From Butyrivibrio fibrisolvens (GTDB lineage: Bacteria > Bacillota > Clostridia > Lachnospirales > Lachnospiraceae), in assembly GCF_023206215.1 (NCBI RefSeq), contig NZ_CP065800.1, forward strand, positions 3,348,001-3,412,000: 64,000 nt of DNA. The letters run 5' to 3'. Every line of letters starts with the position of its first letter. Within the stretch, counting starts at the first letter, position 1. A model generated the notes under the pieces. The model did no database searches, was not told the DNA's origin, and saw nothing but the letters and a program-made list of their open reading frames with translations. The position numbers and the translations under genes are program-made. Below, piece after piece: positions 44,671 through 52,954 of this stretch.

Positions 44671-45435
44671 TTATTCTGCATATGTTTTCTTTCTTGAAGC
44701 CGGTACAAATGTAACATTCTTAAGGATTACGCTGATCCTCTTATATACAAATACTGTAATAATAGAATCAATACCGCCCTTGATAAGATTGAGAGGAACT
44801 ACACAGTACAATACAAGTGTCCAGATACTTGTAACGTTATTATTAGCTTCAGCACCCATTCCTACAAATGCATCTATAGGCATTCCGTACAGTGCGCTAT
44901 ACGCAGGGAGCAGGTAGAATGCGTTCATAAGGCTTCCTACAATAGTGATAACAAGTGTTCCGATAATACAGGATATAAGCGCCATAGTGCGGGTCTTTTT
45001 GAAAGTATAGATAATAGATGCCGGAAGTATGAAGCAGCATCCTATAACAAAATTGGCAAGTTCTCCTACAAATGCTGTAGAAGTTCCTCTAATAACAAGC
45101 TCTAAGAGAATCTTCACAAACTCGATCATAACGCCTGCCATCGGCCCAAATGAAAATGCACCGATAAGAGCAGGAAGATCAGAAAGATCCAGCTTATAGA
45201 AAGATGGTGCAAAAGGAAGCGCAATCTCGAACATCATAAGAACAACAGATATAGCTGCAAATGTTCCTATAACTACTACCTTTCTGGTGCTGAGCATGGG
45301 CTCTTTAATTCCGTTGATCTTCTGTGCCAGCTTCTCACATACGATAGCGATTGCAAAGGCCGCTGCGATGATGATCGCAAAACCTATCAAATACTCTACA
45401 TTTTCTGCAATACTAGCAAATAATCCATTGGTCAT
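44671..45435 (-). CDS. ribU: Riboflavin ECF transporter S component RibU
   Basis: 254 residues with six membrane helices of the ECF S-component type. The family stretch DLSDLPALIGAFSFGPMAG is present, and an N-terminal extension with a helix (about 15-35) precedes it. It binds riboflavin and works with a shared EcfA/A'/T module encoded elsewhere. The upstream FMN riboswitch confirms the substrate. The ATG at 45435 is chosen for GGAGG 8 bases before. Confidence 0.93.
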   Translation of the reverse strand: MTNGLFASIAENVEYLIGFAIIIAAAFAIAIVCEKLAQKINGIKEPMLSTRKVVVIGTFAAISVVLMMFEIALPFAPSFYKLDLSDLPALIGAFSFGPMAGVMIEFVKILLELVIRGTSTAFVGELANFVIGCCFILPASIIYTFKKTRTMALISCIIGTLVITIVGSLMNAFYLLPAYSALYGMPIDAFVGMGAEANNNVTSIWTLVLYCVVPLNLIKGGIDSIITVFVYKRISVILKNVTFVPASRKKTYAE

Positions 45436-45620
45436 TTCTTTATCCCTCCTATGTCTGTACACATGTGTTATTTTCGGGAATTATTGGTTTTACGCCTGCG
45501 TTGTGAATTTAGGAATCCGGATGAATGCGTATCCTTAGAAGCGTGATTTTTGTGGGCATTTTCATCTTTTGCCAGCATAAATTCACAGTTTGGGACATAT
45601 CGGACTTTTGTGTTACATAC

Positions 45621-45650
45621 AAAAAAAGCTCCGGCATATATCCGGGGCTA
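45621..45650 (-). terminator. Riboswitch-controlled terminator before ribU
   Basis: Minus strand AGCCCCGG-ATATAT-GCCGGAGCT followed by seven T, about 40 bases after the FMN aptamer. Expected to form when FMN is bound, stopping ribU transcription. Confidence 0.85.
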
Positions 45651-45689
45651 ACAATTCATCCATAATCCTACAGATCATAAGATCTGCAT

Positions 45690-45797
45690 ATCCTTCTTCC
45701 ATCCAGACTTTACTGTCGGTACCGGAATCACACCGGTTCATGCTATCAAAGCTCGCGGACTATACCGCCGGTAGGGAATCTCACCCAACCCCGAAGT
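45690..45797 (-). ncRNA. FMN riboswitch (RFN element)
   Basis: On the minus strand the conserved RFN pieces appear in order: CTTCGGGGTTGGGTGAGATT, CCCTACCGGCGGTATAGTCC, GCGAGC, CCGGTGTGATTCCGGTACCG, ACAGTAAAGTCTGGATGGAA and GAAGG. It is followed by an intrinsic terminator and then ribU, a standard transcription-attenuation arrangement. The 255-base leader after the aptamer is longer than usual. Confidence 0.95.
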
Positions 45798-45885
45798 TTT
45801 ATTTTGTTTTCAAATGCTATGTTAATACGCAATGTAATATGAGTCAATAGGTCAAATAAATTTTTTGCAACTTATTTTTGTTCAA

Positions 45886-45936
45886 ACTTAGCACTTGCCA
45901 AACATACGCCACCATTTGGGGTAAGGCGAATTTTCA
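45886..45936. repeat. Fragment of palindrome family (outer module of element A)
   Basis: TCAAACTTAGCACTTGCCAA ACATACGCCACC is a near copy of 661-692, without an inverted partner. It lies between the FMN riboswitch and the dehydrogenase gene. Confidence 0.75.
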
Positions 45937-46085
45937 GTTTTTACTTATACAACTGCTCCACAGGTATTTTCATCTTGAAATAGGTCTTAGGGCGATATAT
46001 TATGATGAATGACATAGGTCTATTTCAAAATCTAAAAATAATATTGATAAGTAAATATATCAATCTAAGAATATGGAGGCCACTT

Positions 46086-47024
46086 ATGAAAATCGTATTT
46101 CTTGACCGCAAAACAATAGGTGAAGATATTGATCTAACCCCTTTTAACAGATTTGGAGAAGTTGTGATACATGACTTCTCAAAGCCGGAGGAAGTTCCTG
46201 CAAGGGTCGAGGATGCAGATATTATCATCCTTAACAAAGTCCCGATCAATGAAAAGACAATCGGAACTGCCAAGAATCTAAAGCTTGTATGTGTCACAGC
46301 AACAGGTGTCAATAATCTCGATCTTGACTATCTTGCATCAAAAGGCATTGAATGGCGCAATGTTGCAGGATATTCTACTCAGACAGTTACACAGCACACC
46401 TTTGCTCTTTTGTTCTATCTTTTTGAAAACCTTGCATACTATGACAACTATGTTAAGACAGACGGATATACCAAAGATTTTATGTTCACACATTTTGAAA
46501 AAAGATTTGGAGAGCTCTGCGGTAAGACATATGGTATAATCGGTCTTGGTGCTATCGGAAGACAGGTTGCAAGCGTTGCCAAGGCTTTTGGATGCAATGT
46601 AATCTACTATTCAACCTCTGGTAAAAATCATGACTCAGAATATAAGGAAGTTTCTTTTGACGAATTATTAGAAACATCCGATATTATATCTATTCATGCA
46701 CCGCTTAATGACGCAACCGCCAACCTGATTAATAAGGACGCCCTTTCCAAGATGAAGAAATCTGCAATTCTCTTAAACCTTGGACGTGGTCCTATTGTTA
46801 ACGAGAAGGATCTTGCTGATGCTCTTGAAAACGGAACTATCCGTGCTGCGGGTCTTGACGTACTCTCTGTTGAACCAATCGAAGAGTCCAATCCTCTTCT
46901 TAAGATCAAGGACAGCACTAAGCTTCTTATAACACCTCATATTGCATGGGCTAGTGTAGAAGCAAGAACAAGACTCATGAAGATCATTGAGGATCACATC
47001 GACAAGTTCCTTGCCGGTAAATAA
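46086..47024 (+). CDS. D-2-hydroxyacid dehydrogenase
   Basis: 312 residues, the NAD-dependent D-isomer-specific family. The Rossmann motif is GIIGLGAIGRQVASVAKAFG; catalytic Arg in LLNLGRGPIV, Glu in LDVLSVEP and His in LITPHIAWAS. The sequence is closest to glycerate/hydroxypyruvate-type members. The ATG at 46086 has GGAGG 6 bases upstream; a longer frame from 46002 lacks a site. The dus gene starts 22 bases after the stop. Confidence 0.92.
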   Translation: MKIVFLDRKTIGEDIDLTPFNRFGEVVIHDFSKPEEVPARVEDADIIILNKVPINEKTIGTAKNLKLVCVTATGVNNLDLDYLASKGIEWRNVAGYSTQTVTQHTFALLFYLFENLAYYDNYVKTDGYTKDFMFTHFEKRFGELCGKTYGIIGLGAIGRQVASVAKAFGCNVIYYSTSGKNHDSEYKEVSFDELLETSDIISIHAPLNDATANLINKDALSKMKKSAILLNLGRGPIVNEKDLADALENGTIRAAGLDVLSVEPIEESNPLLKIKDSTKLLITPHIAWASVEARTRLMKIIEDHIDKFLAGK

Positions 47025-47046
47025 GTTATTTTTAGGATTTATATAG

Positions 47047-48195
47047 ATGAACATATATTATGCGCCCATGGAGGGCATCACAACATATCTGTACAGACAG
47101 CTTCACAATAAGTATTTTGGAGGGGTGGATACATATTTCACCCCTTTTATTAGTGTATTTCCCGATCACTATATCAAAAAGCGTGATGAGAGGGAGATAG
47201 ATCCTGCCAACAACGAAGGGATGAGGGTCGTACCTCAGGTTCTGGCCAACAGTTCCAAAGAGCTCATATGGATCTTCAAAAAGCTCACCTCCATGGGCTA
47301 TGATGAAATCAATCTCAATCTTGGATGTCCATCCGGCACAGTTACAGCTAAGGGTAGAGGTTCAGGATTTTTAAAAGAGCCTGATAAGCTAGGTACCTTC
47401 TTTGACGAAGTATTCGATTCTCTAGGCGATGATGCACGAAAACTATCAGTTAAGACCAGGATCGGGTATCTTGACGCATCTGAGATGGAGCATCTGTCCA
47501 AGATATATGCCAGATACCCTATCAAGGAGCTGACTATACACCCACGTATCAGGAAACAGTTCTATAAAGGTGTTCCTGATATGGAAGTATTTGAAAAGGC
47601 TCTTATGATGAGCTCTTGCCCTGTATGCTACAACGGCAATGTATTTACTCTGGATGACTACAATAATATCAATGATAGATATGGATATAAGGAAGGCTCA
47701 GATCTTCATGATGTAAGTGGTGGGCTAAAGGAAGGTTCTGGTCTTCATGATATAGGTGATATGACCAAAGATACCTTAGATATTCATGATATAAATGGTG
47801 ATCTATCAAAAGATATCACTCTGCATTATCATATGAATACAGCCGGTTCTGCAGATAATAAAATATCTTCCGTTATGCTCGGAAGAGGCATCGTAGCTGA
47901 TCCTTCTCTTGCTCGCCAGATCAAAGGCGGAAGTCACATGGACAAGGCTGAGTTCAAAGAGTTCAGACGCGCTATGGAAGCTATGTACAAAGAGAATCTT
48001 AAAGACGGCAATAATGTCTTCAACAAGATGAAAGAGATGTGGTTCTACATGTCACAGTCTTTCGAAGGTTCAGAAGGCTACATAAAGAATATACTAAAAT
48101 CAAAATCATATGCAGAGTACCTGGCAGCAGCCAACACGCTGGAAGGTAACTGTGATATTAAAAGCGGACCAAATGCATCCCCGGTATCCTTCTAA
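47047..48195 (+). CDS. tRNA-dihydrouridine synthase with an insertion
   Basis: 382 residues. FMN-dependent TIM barrel with YYAPMEGIT at the start, catalytic Cys in LNLGCPSGTVTAKGRGSGF, VKTRIGY, the LTIHPR strand, VCYNGNVFT and VMLGRGIVADPSL. Between CYNGNV and VMLGRG the normal short loop is replaced by about 60 residues containing repeated Asp/His/Gly segments (SDLHDVSGG, SGLHDIGDM, LDIHDINGD). The enzyme reduces uridines in the tRNA D-loop. Insertion lies between the FMN-binding strands and may be a tolerated surface loop. Confidence 0.92.
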   Translation: MNIYYAPMEGITTYLYRQLHNKYFGGVDTYFTPFISVFPDHYIKKRDEREIDPANNEGMRVVPQVLANSSKELIWIFKKLTSMGYDEINLNLGCPSGTVTAKGRGSGFLKEPDKLGTFFDEVFDSLGDDARKLSVKTRIGYLDASEMEHLSKIYARYPIKELTIHPRIRKQFYKGVPDMEVFEKALMMSSCPVCYNGNVFTLDDYNNINDRYGYKEGSDLHDVSGGLKEGSGLHDIGDMTKDTLDIHDINGDLSKDITLHYHMNTAGSADNKISSVMLGRGIVADPSLARQIKGGSHMDKAEFKEFRRAMEAMYKENLKDGNNVFNKMKEMWFYMSQSFEGSEGYIKNILKSKSYAEYLAAANTLEGNCDIKSGPNASPVSF

Positions 48196-48210
48196 GGACC
48201 GGGGATTTTT
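48178..48210 (+). terminator. Terminator of the dus gene
   Basis: TCCCCGGTATCC pairs with GGACCGGGGA, followed by TTTTT; the stop codon is in the loop. Confidence 0.85.
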
Positions 48211-48249
48211 CATTTGGGATTTTTTAAATTGACCTAATAATATGATGTA

Positions 48250-48274
48250 GGTGTCAAAAGTTCCTATTGACGCC
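48250..48274. repeat. Short inverted repeat GGTGTCAA/TTGACGCC
   Basis: A small hairpin related to the one at 52151-52183 by the GGTGTCAAAA arm. Possible interspersed motif. Confidence 0.4.
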
Positions 48275-48328
48275 ATATGACTACCGGATTGTTCCGTTTC
48301 TCAGAAGCTCAGACAATCCTCAAACATG

Positions 48329-48373
48329 AAAAAAAAAGTACCACCCCATGAGCTATACTCATGAAACAGTACT
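48329..48373 (-). terminator. Terminator of the tRNA-Lys gene
   Basis: Minus strand GTACTGTTTCATGAG pairs with CTCATGGGGTGGTAC, followed by nine T, just after the tRNA. Confidence 0.8.
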
Positions 48374-48378
48374 CGGCG

Positions 48379-48451
48379 TGCGCTGCCAGGGTCTCGAACC
48401 CTGGACAACCTGATTAAGAGTCAGGTGCTCTACCAACTGAGCTAGCAGCGC
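48379..48451 (-). tRNA. tRNA-Lys (anticodon CTT)
   Basis: Minus strand acceptor GCGCTGC/GCAGCGC, D-arm with AGCTCAGTTGGTAGAGC, anticodon stem CCTGA/TCAGG with loop CTCTTAA (anticodon CTT, reads AAG), and T-arm CCAGG-GTTCGAG-CCTGG. 73 bases including the discriminator A; CCA is not encoded. It is alone, not in a tRNA cluster. Confidence 0.97.
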
Positions 48452-48602
48452 ATCTTTATTATCTTTTGTTGCTGTCGTTCCTTGCAACAAAAGATACTTT
48501 ACTACAACCTTAAGATAAATGCAAGTACTTTTTTGAAAAATCTTTTATTCGATTCATAACAAACGTTTTTGTGATATATATTGTTCATGATCATTCATTC
48601 TT

Positions 48603-50318
48603 CTACATGCATTCCATTGCCGCCTTTTCCATTAAGGGTAGAGCTTTTGCAAAATCAGCTTCACTAGCTGCGCCAAAGCTTACAAGGAAATGGTGATCAT
48701 ATTGGCTGTTATGGCTATAACAATAGTCGTTTATGCAAGACAGCTTTATTCCCTTATATGACAATGCTTTTATAAACTTCTCATCATCAAGGCTATCAGG
48801 AGCCTTTAGGACTATTCTAAGACCTGCAACATCCTTTATCGGTACAAATATACCTGTTTCACTGTTTTCTTTTTGTTTTTGGATATAGGATCTGTCAGCA
48901 TGAGTATTGTCATGAGTCTCTTTAGTATCATCATATTTTTCTTTAGTATCATTCCTATTGATAGAACCCTTTTCTTTGGATTCAAATAATCTCATGATGC
49001 TTTCACGCCTTTTGCCATAATAATTCCTCATTCTGGAAAGGTGACGTTCATAGTATCCTCCATTTATAAATTCTGCCAGAACCAGCTGTTCAAAAGAAGA
49101 AACCGTCCCTGAGTAAAACGATAATTTCTGCCTGTAACGATCCATTAGTTTATCCGGAAGGACCATGAAGGCTATCCTTATAGACGGAGCCAGGGTTCTT
49201 GTAAATGTATTCATGTAAATGACCCTTTCAGGATATGCAGCAGCAATAGGAGAAATAGGCCTTCCTGAAAATCTAAACTCTGAATCGTAGTCATCCTCTG
49301 CTATATAGGCATCTTCCCTTTCAGCCCAGTCTACAAGCTGAGCCCTCCTGCCGGCAGACATGACAACACCTGTAGGGAAATGGTGAGATGGCGAGATATT
49401 AACAAGTCTTACGCTTGTTCCTTCCAGCACAGATACATCCAGGCCGTCCCTATCAACAGGTATATGAAGACACTTGTGCCCGGCTCTCTCACACAGAAGG
49501 CCCATCTTCTTGTATCCGGGATCTTCTACAGCTGTAAGTGCACCTCCGCCTGACAATATCAAAAGTATATTTTCTAAATATTCCGTACCCGGTCCTACTA
49601 TGATATTATCAGGATCTGCATCTATACCCCTGCTTCTCATAAGATAACCGGCGATTGCATATCTAAGAACGGGAAGTCCGCAAGGATCTGGTGGTGCAAG
49701 GCATTCCGGATTTCTGTCAGACAAGACTTTGCGCATGAGTTTGGACCATATATCAAACGGGAAGGCATCATCAAAAAGACGCTGCGATACAAAATCTGCT
49801 ATATCAGGAACTTGGGGAATATCTCTTTCAATAACACCAGATATATTATTGTTACTATTAGTAATATTGGCTTTACTATTAGTATTATTGGCTCTACTAT
49901 TAGTATTATTGGCTCTACTATTGGTATTATTGGCTTTGCTATTGGTATTATTGGCTTTTCTACTAGTATTATCAGTTTTGATATTGCCAATACTATTATT
50001 AGCATATCTATGATTAAGATATATATTACCATTTGACGATCTGCTGCTATCATCACTATAGTCACTCATTACAAATCGTCCTGCGTCAAAGCTTACATAA
50101 TATCCGCTTCTCTCCCTGCTTTCGATATAGCCTTCCACAAGGAGCTGTTCGTATGCATTCTCAACGGTTATAAGTGCAACGCCCTCCTGCCTTGCAAGAC
50201 GTCTCTTAGAAAGGAGCTTCTCGCCGTTTCTAATCCTGCCGCTTACTATATCATTTCGAATACATTTATACAGATACTCATAAATTGGTACATTGCCTCT
50301 TTTTTCTACATCATACAT
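48603..50318 (-). CDS. MocR/PdxR-family regulator (GntR helix-turn-helix plus aminotransferase-like domain)
   Basis: 571 residues. N-terminal GntR wHTH (VPIYEYLYKCIRNDIVSG, LLSKRRLARQEGVALITVEN), then a linker with five tandem copies of ANNTNS(K/R), then a fold-type I aminotransferase-like domain (PSHHFPTGVVMSAGRRAQL, EDDYDSEFRF). The place of the PLP Schiff-base lysine, normally FSKTLAP, reads FTRTLAP. A second low-complexity insertion (about 430-470) lies near the C-terminus. MocR proteins activate B6 genes by sensing PLP. It is divergent from a pyridoxal/pyridoxamine kinase gene, which fits that job. Start ATG 50318 follows GGGGGAA. Confidence 0.88.
   Translation of the reverse strand: MYDVEKRGNVPIYEYLYKCIRNDIVSGRIRNGEKLLSKRRLARQEGVALITVENAYEQLLVEGYIESRERSGYYVSFDAGRFVMSDYSDDSSRSSNGNIYLNHRYANNSIGNIKTDNTSRKANNTNSKANNTNSRANNTNSRANNTNSKANITNSNNNISGVIERDIPQVPDIADFVSQRLFDDAFPFDIWSKLMRKVLSDRNPECLAPPDPCGLPVLRYAIAGYLMRSRGIDADPDNIIVGPGTEYLENILLILSGGGALTAVEDPGYKKMGLLCERAGHKCLHIPVDRDGLDVSVLEGTSVRLVNISPSHHFPTGVVMSAGRRAQLVDWAEREDAYIAEDDYDSEFRFSGRPISPIAAAYPERVIYMNTFTRTLAPSIRIAFMVLPDKLMDRYRQKLSFYSGTVSSFEQLVLAEFINGGYYERHLSRMRNYYGKRRESIMRLFESKEKGSINRNDTKEKYDDTKETHDNTHADRSYIQKQKENSETGIFVPIKDVAGLRIVLKAPDSLDDEKFIKALSYKGIKLSCINDYCYSHNSQYDHHFLVSFGAASEADFAKALPLMEKAAMECM
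49855..49975. repeat. 21-bp tandem repeats inside the MocR gene
   Basis: About five copies of a 21-bp unit (ATTGGCTCTACTATTAGTATT and variants) encode the ANNTNS(K/R) heptads of the inter-domain linker. Copy number can be expected to vary. Confidence 0.85.
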
Positions 50319-50367
50319 ATATTCTTCCCCCTTGTTTCTTATCCACATGAACAGGTTACGATATATC

Positions 50368-50475
50368 TTACTTGTTTTTCTTACTTGTTTTTCTTACTTG
50401 TTTTTCTTACTTGTTTTTCTTACTTGTTTTTCTTACTTGTTTTTCTTACTTGTTTTTCTTACTTGTTTTTTTACT
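50368..50475. repeat. 13-bp tandem repeat array between the MocR and kinase genes
   Basis: Eight near-identical copies of TTACTTGTTTTTC. It lies 50 bases upstream of the MocR gene start and about 210 bases upstream of the B6 kinase start. MocR proteins bind direct repeats, so the array may be a multi-site operator, or it may be a slippage product. Confidence 0.9.
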
Positions 50476-50685
50476 AATTTTTCTTTTAATTTTGTGTATA
50501 TCTGGTCTTATTCAAAATTCATAAAATGGTTATAATAATAATTCCAGTTTTATAATATACTCTTTAATCAGTGATGGCAATGTCATTTGCCTTTAGACAT
50601 TACAAGCACACCGGCTCATTCTATTTTTTCCAGAATAGGTCCGGACAATTACTACACTCAGATACAGACAGATTGGAGACCCGCT

Positions 50686-51525
50686 ATGAAGAGAATCGTA
50701 TCAATTCAAGACATTTCCTGCGTAGGCAAGTGCTCGCTTACTGTAGCACTTCCTATCATCAGCGCCATGGGAGTTGAGACATCGATCGTGCCGACCGCTG
50801 TACTCTCCACACACACTATGTTCAAGGGATTTACATTTAGAGATCTTACAGATGATATGCTCCCAATTCTGGAGCATTGGAAGAAAGAAGGCTTTAAATT
50901 CGATGCAATCTATACAGGATATCTGGGAAGCCTTCGTCAGATAGATATAGTAAAAGAATATTTTGACTCACTTAAAGGTGAAAACACAGCCATTATAGTC
51001 GATCCTGCCATGGCCGATAATGGCAAGCTTTATGTTGGTTTTGATGAGGCATTTGCCAAAGAGATGCTGAATCTATGCACCAAGGCAGATATCACACTTC
51101 CTAACATATCCGAAGCTGCTCTTATGCTTGGTGAAGAGTACCCGGGTGAAGAGGCAAATGAAGATGTAGTCAGAGGCCTTCTAACAAAACTTGTTAATGC
51201 AGGATGTAAGTTCCCTGTGATAACAGGTGTTACTCTTGATAACGGAAGCTTTGGTTTTATAGGTCTTAACAGTGAAAATGGCGAATTCATAAGCTATGGC
51301 ACCACCAAGGTTCCTTATAAGTCTCACGGAACAGGTGATGTATACGCCAGCGCATTCACAGGTGCTCTTACTCTTGGCAAGAGTGTATATACTGCCCTTA
51401 AGATAGCTACAGACTTCACAGCTGCCAGCATCCGTAATACATACGAAGACCCTTACAGCGTAAACTATGCCGTAAACTTCGAAGCTGAGATACCGTATCT
51501 TCTTAAGCTCATAAATGAGAATTAA
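50686..51525 (+). CDS. Pyridoxal/pyridoxamine kinase (PdxK/PdxY type)
   Basis: 279 residues, ribokinase-like fold. Start RIVSIQDISCVGKCSLTVAL, then PTAVLSTHTMFKGFTFRDLT, the ATP/anion-hole motif SHGTGDVYASAFTGAL with catalytic Asp, and DPAMADNGKLY. It phosphorylates B6 vitamers to the active 5'-phosphates. The ATG at 50686 has GGAG 7 bases upstream; the longer frame from 50587 has no site. Divergence from the MocR regulator supports the B6 assignment. Confidence 0.92.
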   Translation: MKRIVSIQDISCVGKCSLTVALPIISAMGVETSIVPTAVLSTHTMFKGFTFRDLTDDMLPILEHWKKEGFKFDAIYTGYLGSLRQIDIVKEYFDSLKGENTAIIVDPAMADNGKLYVGFDEAFAKEMLNLCTKADITLPNISEAALMLGEEYPGEEANEDVVRGLLTKLVNAGCKFPVITGVTLDNGSFGFIGLNSENGEFISYGTTKVPYKSHGTGDVYASAFTGALTLGKSVYTALKIATDFTAASIRNTYEDPYSVNYAVNFEAEIPYLLKLINEN

Positions 51526-51603
51526 TACTATTAAACTAATAGAAATAAATATACTTGAACTTCCAAATTGGAATATCAAATTTACATAAGATTGTATATC
51601 AAT

Positions 51604-51630
51604 AAAGCCTTCGACAATGTCGAAGGCTTT
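51604..51630. terminator. Bidirectional terminator between B6 kinase and cdd
   Basis: AAAGCCTTCGAC pairs with GTCGAAGGCTTT, flanked by A-rich and T-containing sequence, between convergent genes. Confidence 0.8.
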
Positions 51631-51649
51631 CATACAATAATTGTATTAT

Positions 51650-52069
51650 TTATAAGTTTTCTGGTCCAAAGCTGTTAGGAAGCATCTCTGAAAGAGTCTG
51701 AACAGTAACCTTGCCATCAGCCCCTTCAAGTATTATCTCAAAATCAGGTCCGCAGAACTCTCTCATTACCTGTCTGCAGATACCACATGGCTGTGAATCA
51801 GTGAGTTTATCTATATTGCCATTCTCATCCTCAGGACCGCCTACTATGGCAATCGCTTTAAAGTTTTTCTCCCCATTGGCAATAGCTGTAAAAAACGCTG
51901 TACGTTCTGCGCAGTTAGTAGCGCCGTATGAAGCGTTCTCAACATTACATCCGCCATATATCTTACCCTCTTTTGTAAGAAGCGCAGCGCCTACATGAAA
52001 ATGTGAATAGGGCACATATGACATCTTGCGCATCTCTTTGGCCTTATCTAAAAGCTTCGTATAATCCAT
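51650..52069 (-). CDS. cdd: Cytidine deaminase
   Basis: 139 residues, the tetrameric zinc type. The proton-shuttling Glu and first zinc Cys are in NCAERTAFF, and the other Cys pair in QPCGICRQVM. FHVGAALLTKEGKIYGGCNV is the substrate-binding stretch. It deaminates cytidine and deoxycytidine to uridine forms in pyrimidine salvage. The ATG at 52069 is preferred; an in-frame ATG at 52081 has AAAGG directly against it, too close for a ribosome site. Confidence 0.95.
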   Translation of the reverse strand: MDYTKLLDKAKEMRKMSYVPYSHFHVGAALLTKEGKIYGGCNVENASYGATNCAERTAFFTAIANGEKNFKAIAIVGGPEDENGNIDKLTDSQPCGICRQVMREFCGPDFEIILEGADGKVTVQTLSEMLPNSFGPENL

Positions 52070-52150
52070 ACCTTTTACCATCCTTTATGCTGATATTACC
52101 ACCTAACCTGAAGGTTGCTATATATTAGTTCATCTTTCAAGTCAGTAATA

Positions 52151-52183
52151 GGTGCCAAATGACACCCCTGTCATTTTGACACC
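52151..52183. repeat. Hairpin GGTGCCAAATGACA/TGTCATTTTGACACC
   Basis: Near-perfect 14-15-bp stem with a CCCC loop between cdd and mazF. No T-run follows on either strand. Arm resembles that at 48250-48274. Confidence 0.7.
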
Positions 52184-52268
52184 CACATATATAATATCAG
52201 ATATTCCAAAAATAGCCAAACTATTTATCAGTACATTATGTTAGTAGTTTTTCACAGTAATTGTGTTA

Positions 52269-52580
52269 TCAATCGTACTCAAAAATTCCTTGCACGGCAT
52301 CTGAAACATTCATGATATCCTCATACGCTAGAAAATCAACCCTATTACATTCTCTTGCCCCAGGATCTATCGCTTTAATCTGCTCGCAAATTACAGTTCC
52401 AGACTCGCCCTTTTTCCCGCACACCGGAATATGTATAGGCCCAGCCTTAATATTAGAAAGCATAGGACATACATGAAATATGCCAGTTGCTTTTATAAAA
52501 GCATTTTTACTAACTATAACAAACAACTGTCTTTTGAAACCTGATATTCTTATAATGTCTCCCTGACAAAACCCGCTCAT
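52269..52580 (-). CDS. mazF: MazF-like toxin, type II mRNA endoribonuclease
   Basis: 103 residues of the PemK/MazF fold: QGDIIRISGFKRQLFVIVS at the start, a middle strand (IHIPVCGKKGESGTVICEQIKAID) and the expected C-terminal helix. It cleaves single-stranded RNA when free of its antitoxin. The start overlaps the mazE stop by 4 bases. The conserved Arg/Thr catalytic pair is plausibly R and T in the GDIIRISG and SGTVICEQIK segments. It is the last gene of its unit. Confidence 0.88.
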   Translation of the reverse strand: MSGFCQGDIIRISGFKRQLFVIVSKNAFIKATGIFHVCPMLSNIKAGPIHIPVCGKKGESGTVICEQIKAIDPGARECNRVDFLAYEDIMNVSDAVQGIFEYD

Positions 52581-52819
52581 AAAATCTCTCTTCCTACAGG
52601 TTCACCCCAATCAAAATCGCAAACCGTTATCTCACCGTTAAACTCCGCAAGTCGTTCTTCAAAAGTTTTATGAACAAACTGCTTTCTAAGTACAATACTG
52701 TCATTTTCTATTTCTATATCCAACACATCAGAAACCTTTAACTGCAATTTTTCCAGTATATCCTTAGGTATTCGTATTCCCTGGCTATTACCCCAGCTTC
52801 TTATTGCAACCTGTTCCAT
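52577..52819 (-). CDS. mazE: MazE-like antitoxin
   Basis: 80 residues. N-terminal AbrB/SpoVT-type swapped-hairpin domain (QVAIRSWGNSQGIRIPKDIL) that binds DNA, and an acidic C-terminal tail (FEERLAEFNGEITVCDFDWG) that wraps the toxin. The ATG at 52819 has GGAGGTGATC directly upstream. A consensus promoter and an AT-rich palindromic stretch (GTATATAC repeats) precede it, where MazE-MazF should bind. Confidence 0.92.
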   Translation of the reverse strand: MEQVAIRSWGNSQGIRIPKDILEKLQLKVSDVLDIEIENDSIVLRKQFVHKTFEERLAEFNGEITVCDFDWGEPVGREIL

Positions 52820-52846
52820 AGGATCACCTCCTTCGTATGTATATAC

Positions 52847-52875
52847 ATTATACCGTATATCCTTTGTGTATGCAA
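52847..52875 (-). promoter_or_regulatory. mazEF promoter
   Basis: Minus strand TTGCAT (52875-52870), 17 bases, TATAAT (52852-52847). GTATATAC and GTATATGT-like symmetric sequences around the -10 box are candidate operator sites for MazE. Confidence 0.7.
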
Positions 52876-52954
52876 TCACCTGCTGTAGTTCTAATCCGTT
52901 ATAAATGCGGTATTTTAAACGCTTTAACTCTTTATCGTTATTTTGTTATTGTAT

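Noticed and set aside
44520..44717. 65-codon frame at the end of ribU
   Set aside because: Overlaps ribU in another frame, no ribosome site, and no family resemblance.
45468..45578. 36-codon frame between the FMN riboswitch and ribU
   Set aside because: Lys/Asn/Ser-rich, no ribosome site, within a leader; probably chance.
48379..48451. tRNA-Lys as a phage or island attachment site
   Set aside because: No integrase gene and no repeat of the tRNA 3' end was seen in the window.
49729..50036. Leu/Ile-rich frames antisense to the MocR gene
   Set aside because: They are the antisense reading of the 21-bp repeats and give improbable Leu-Leu-Val-Leu strings.
49855..50475. CRISPR array
   Set aside because: Both the 21-bp and 13-bp repeats are direct head-to-tail tandems without spacers, and no cas genes are near.
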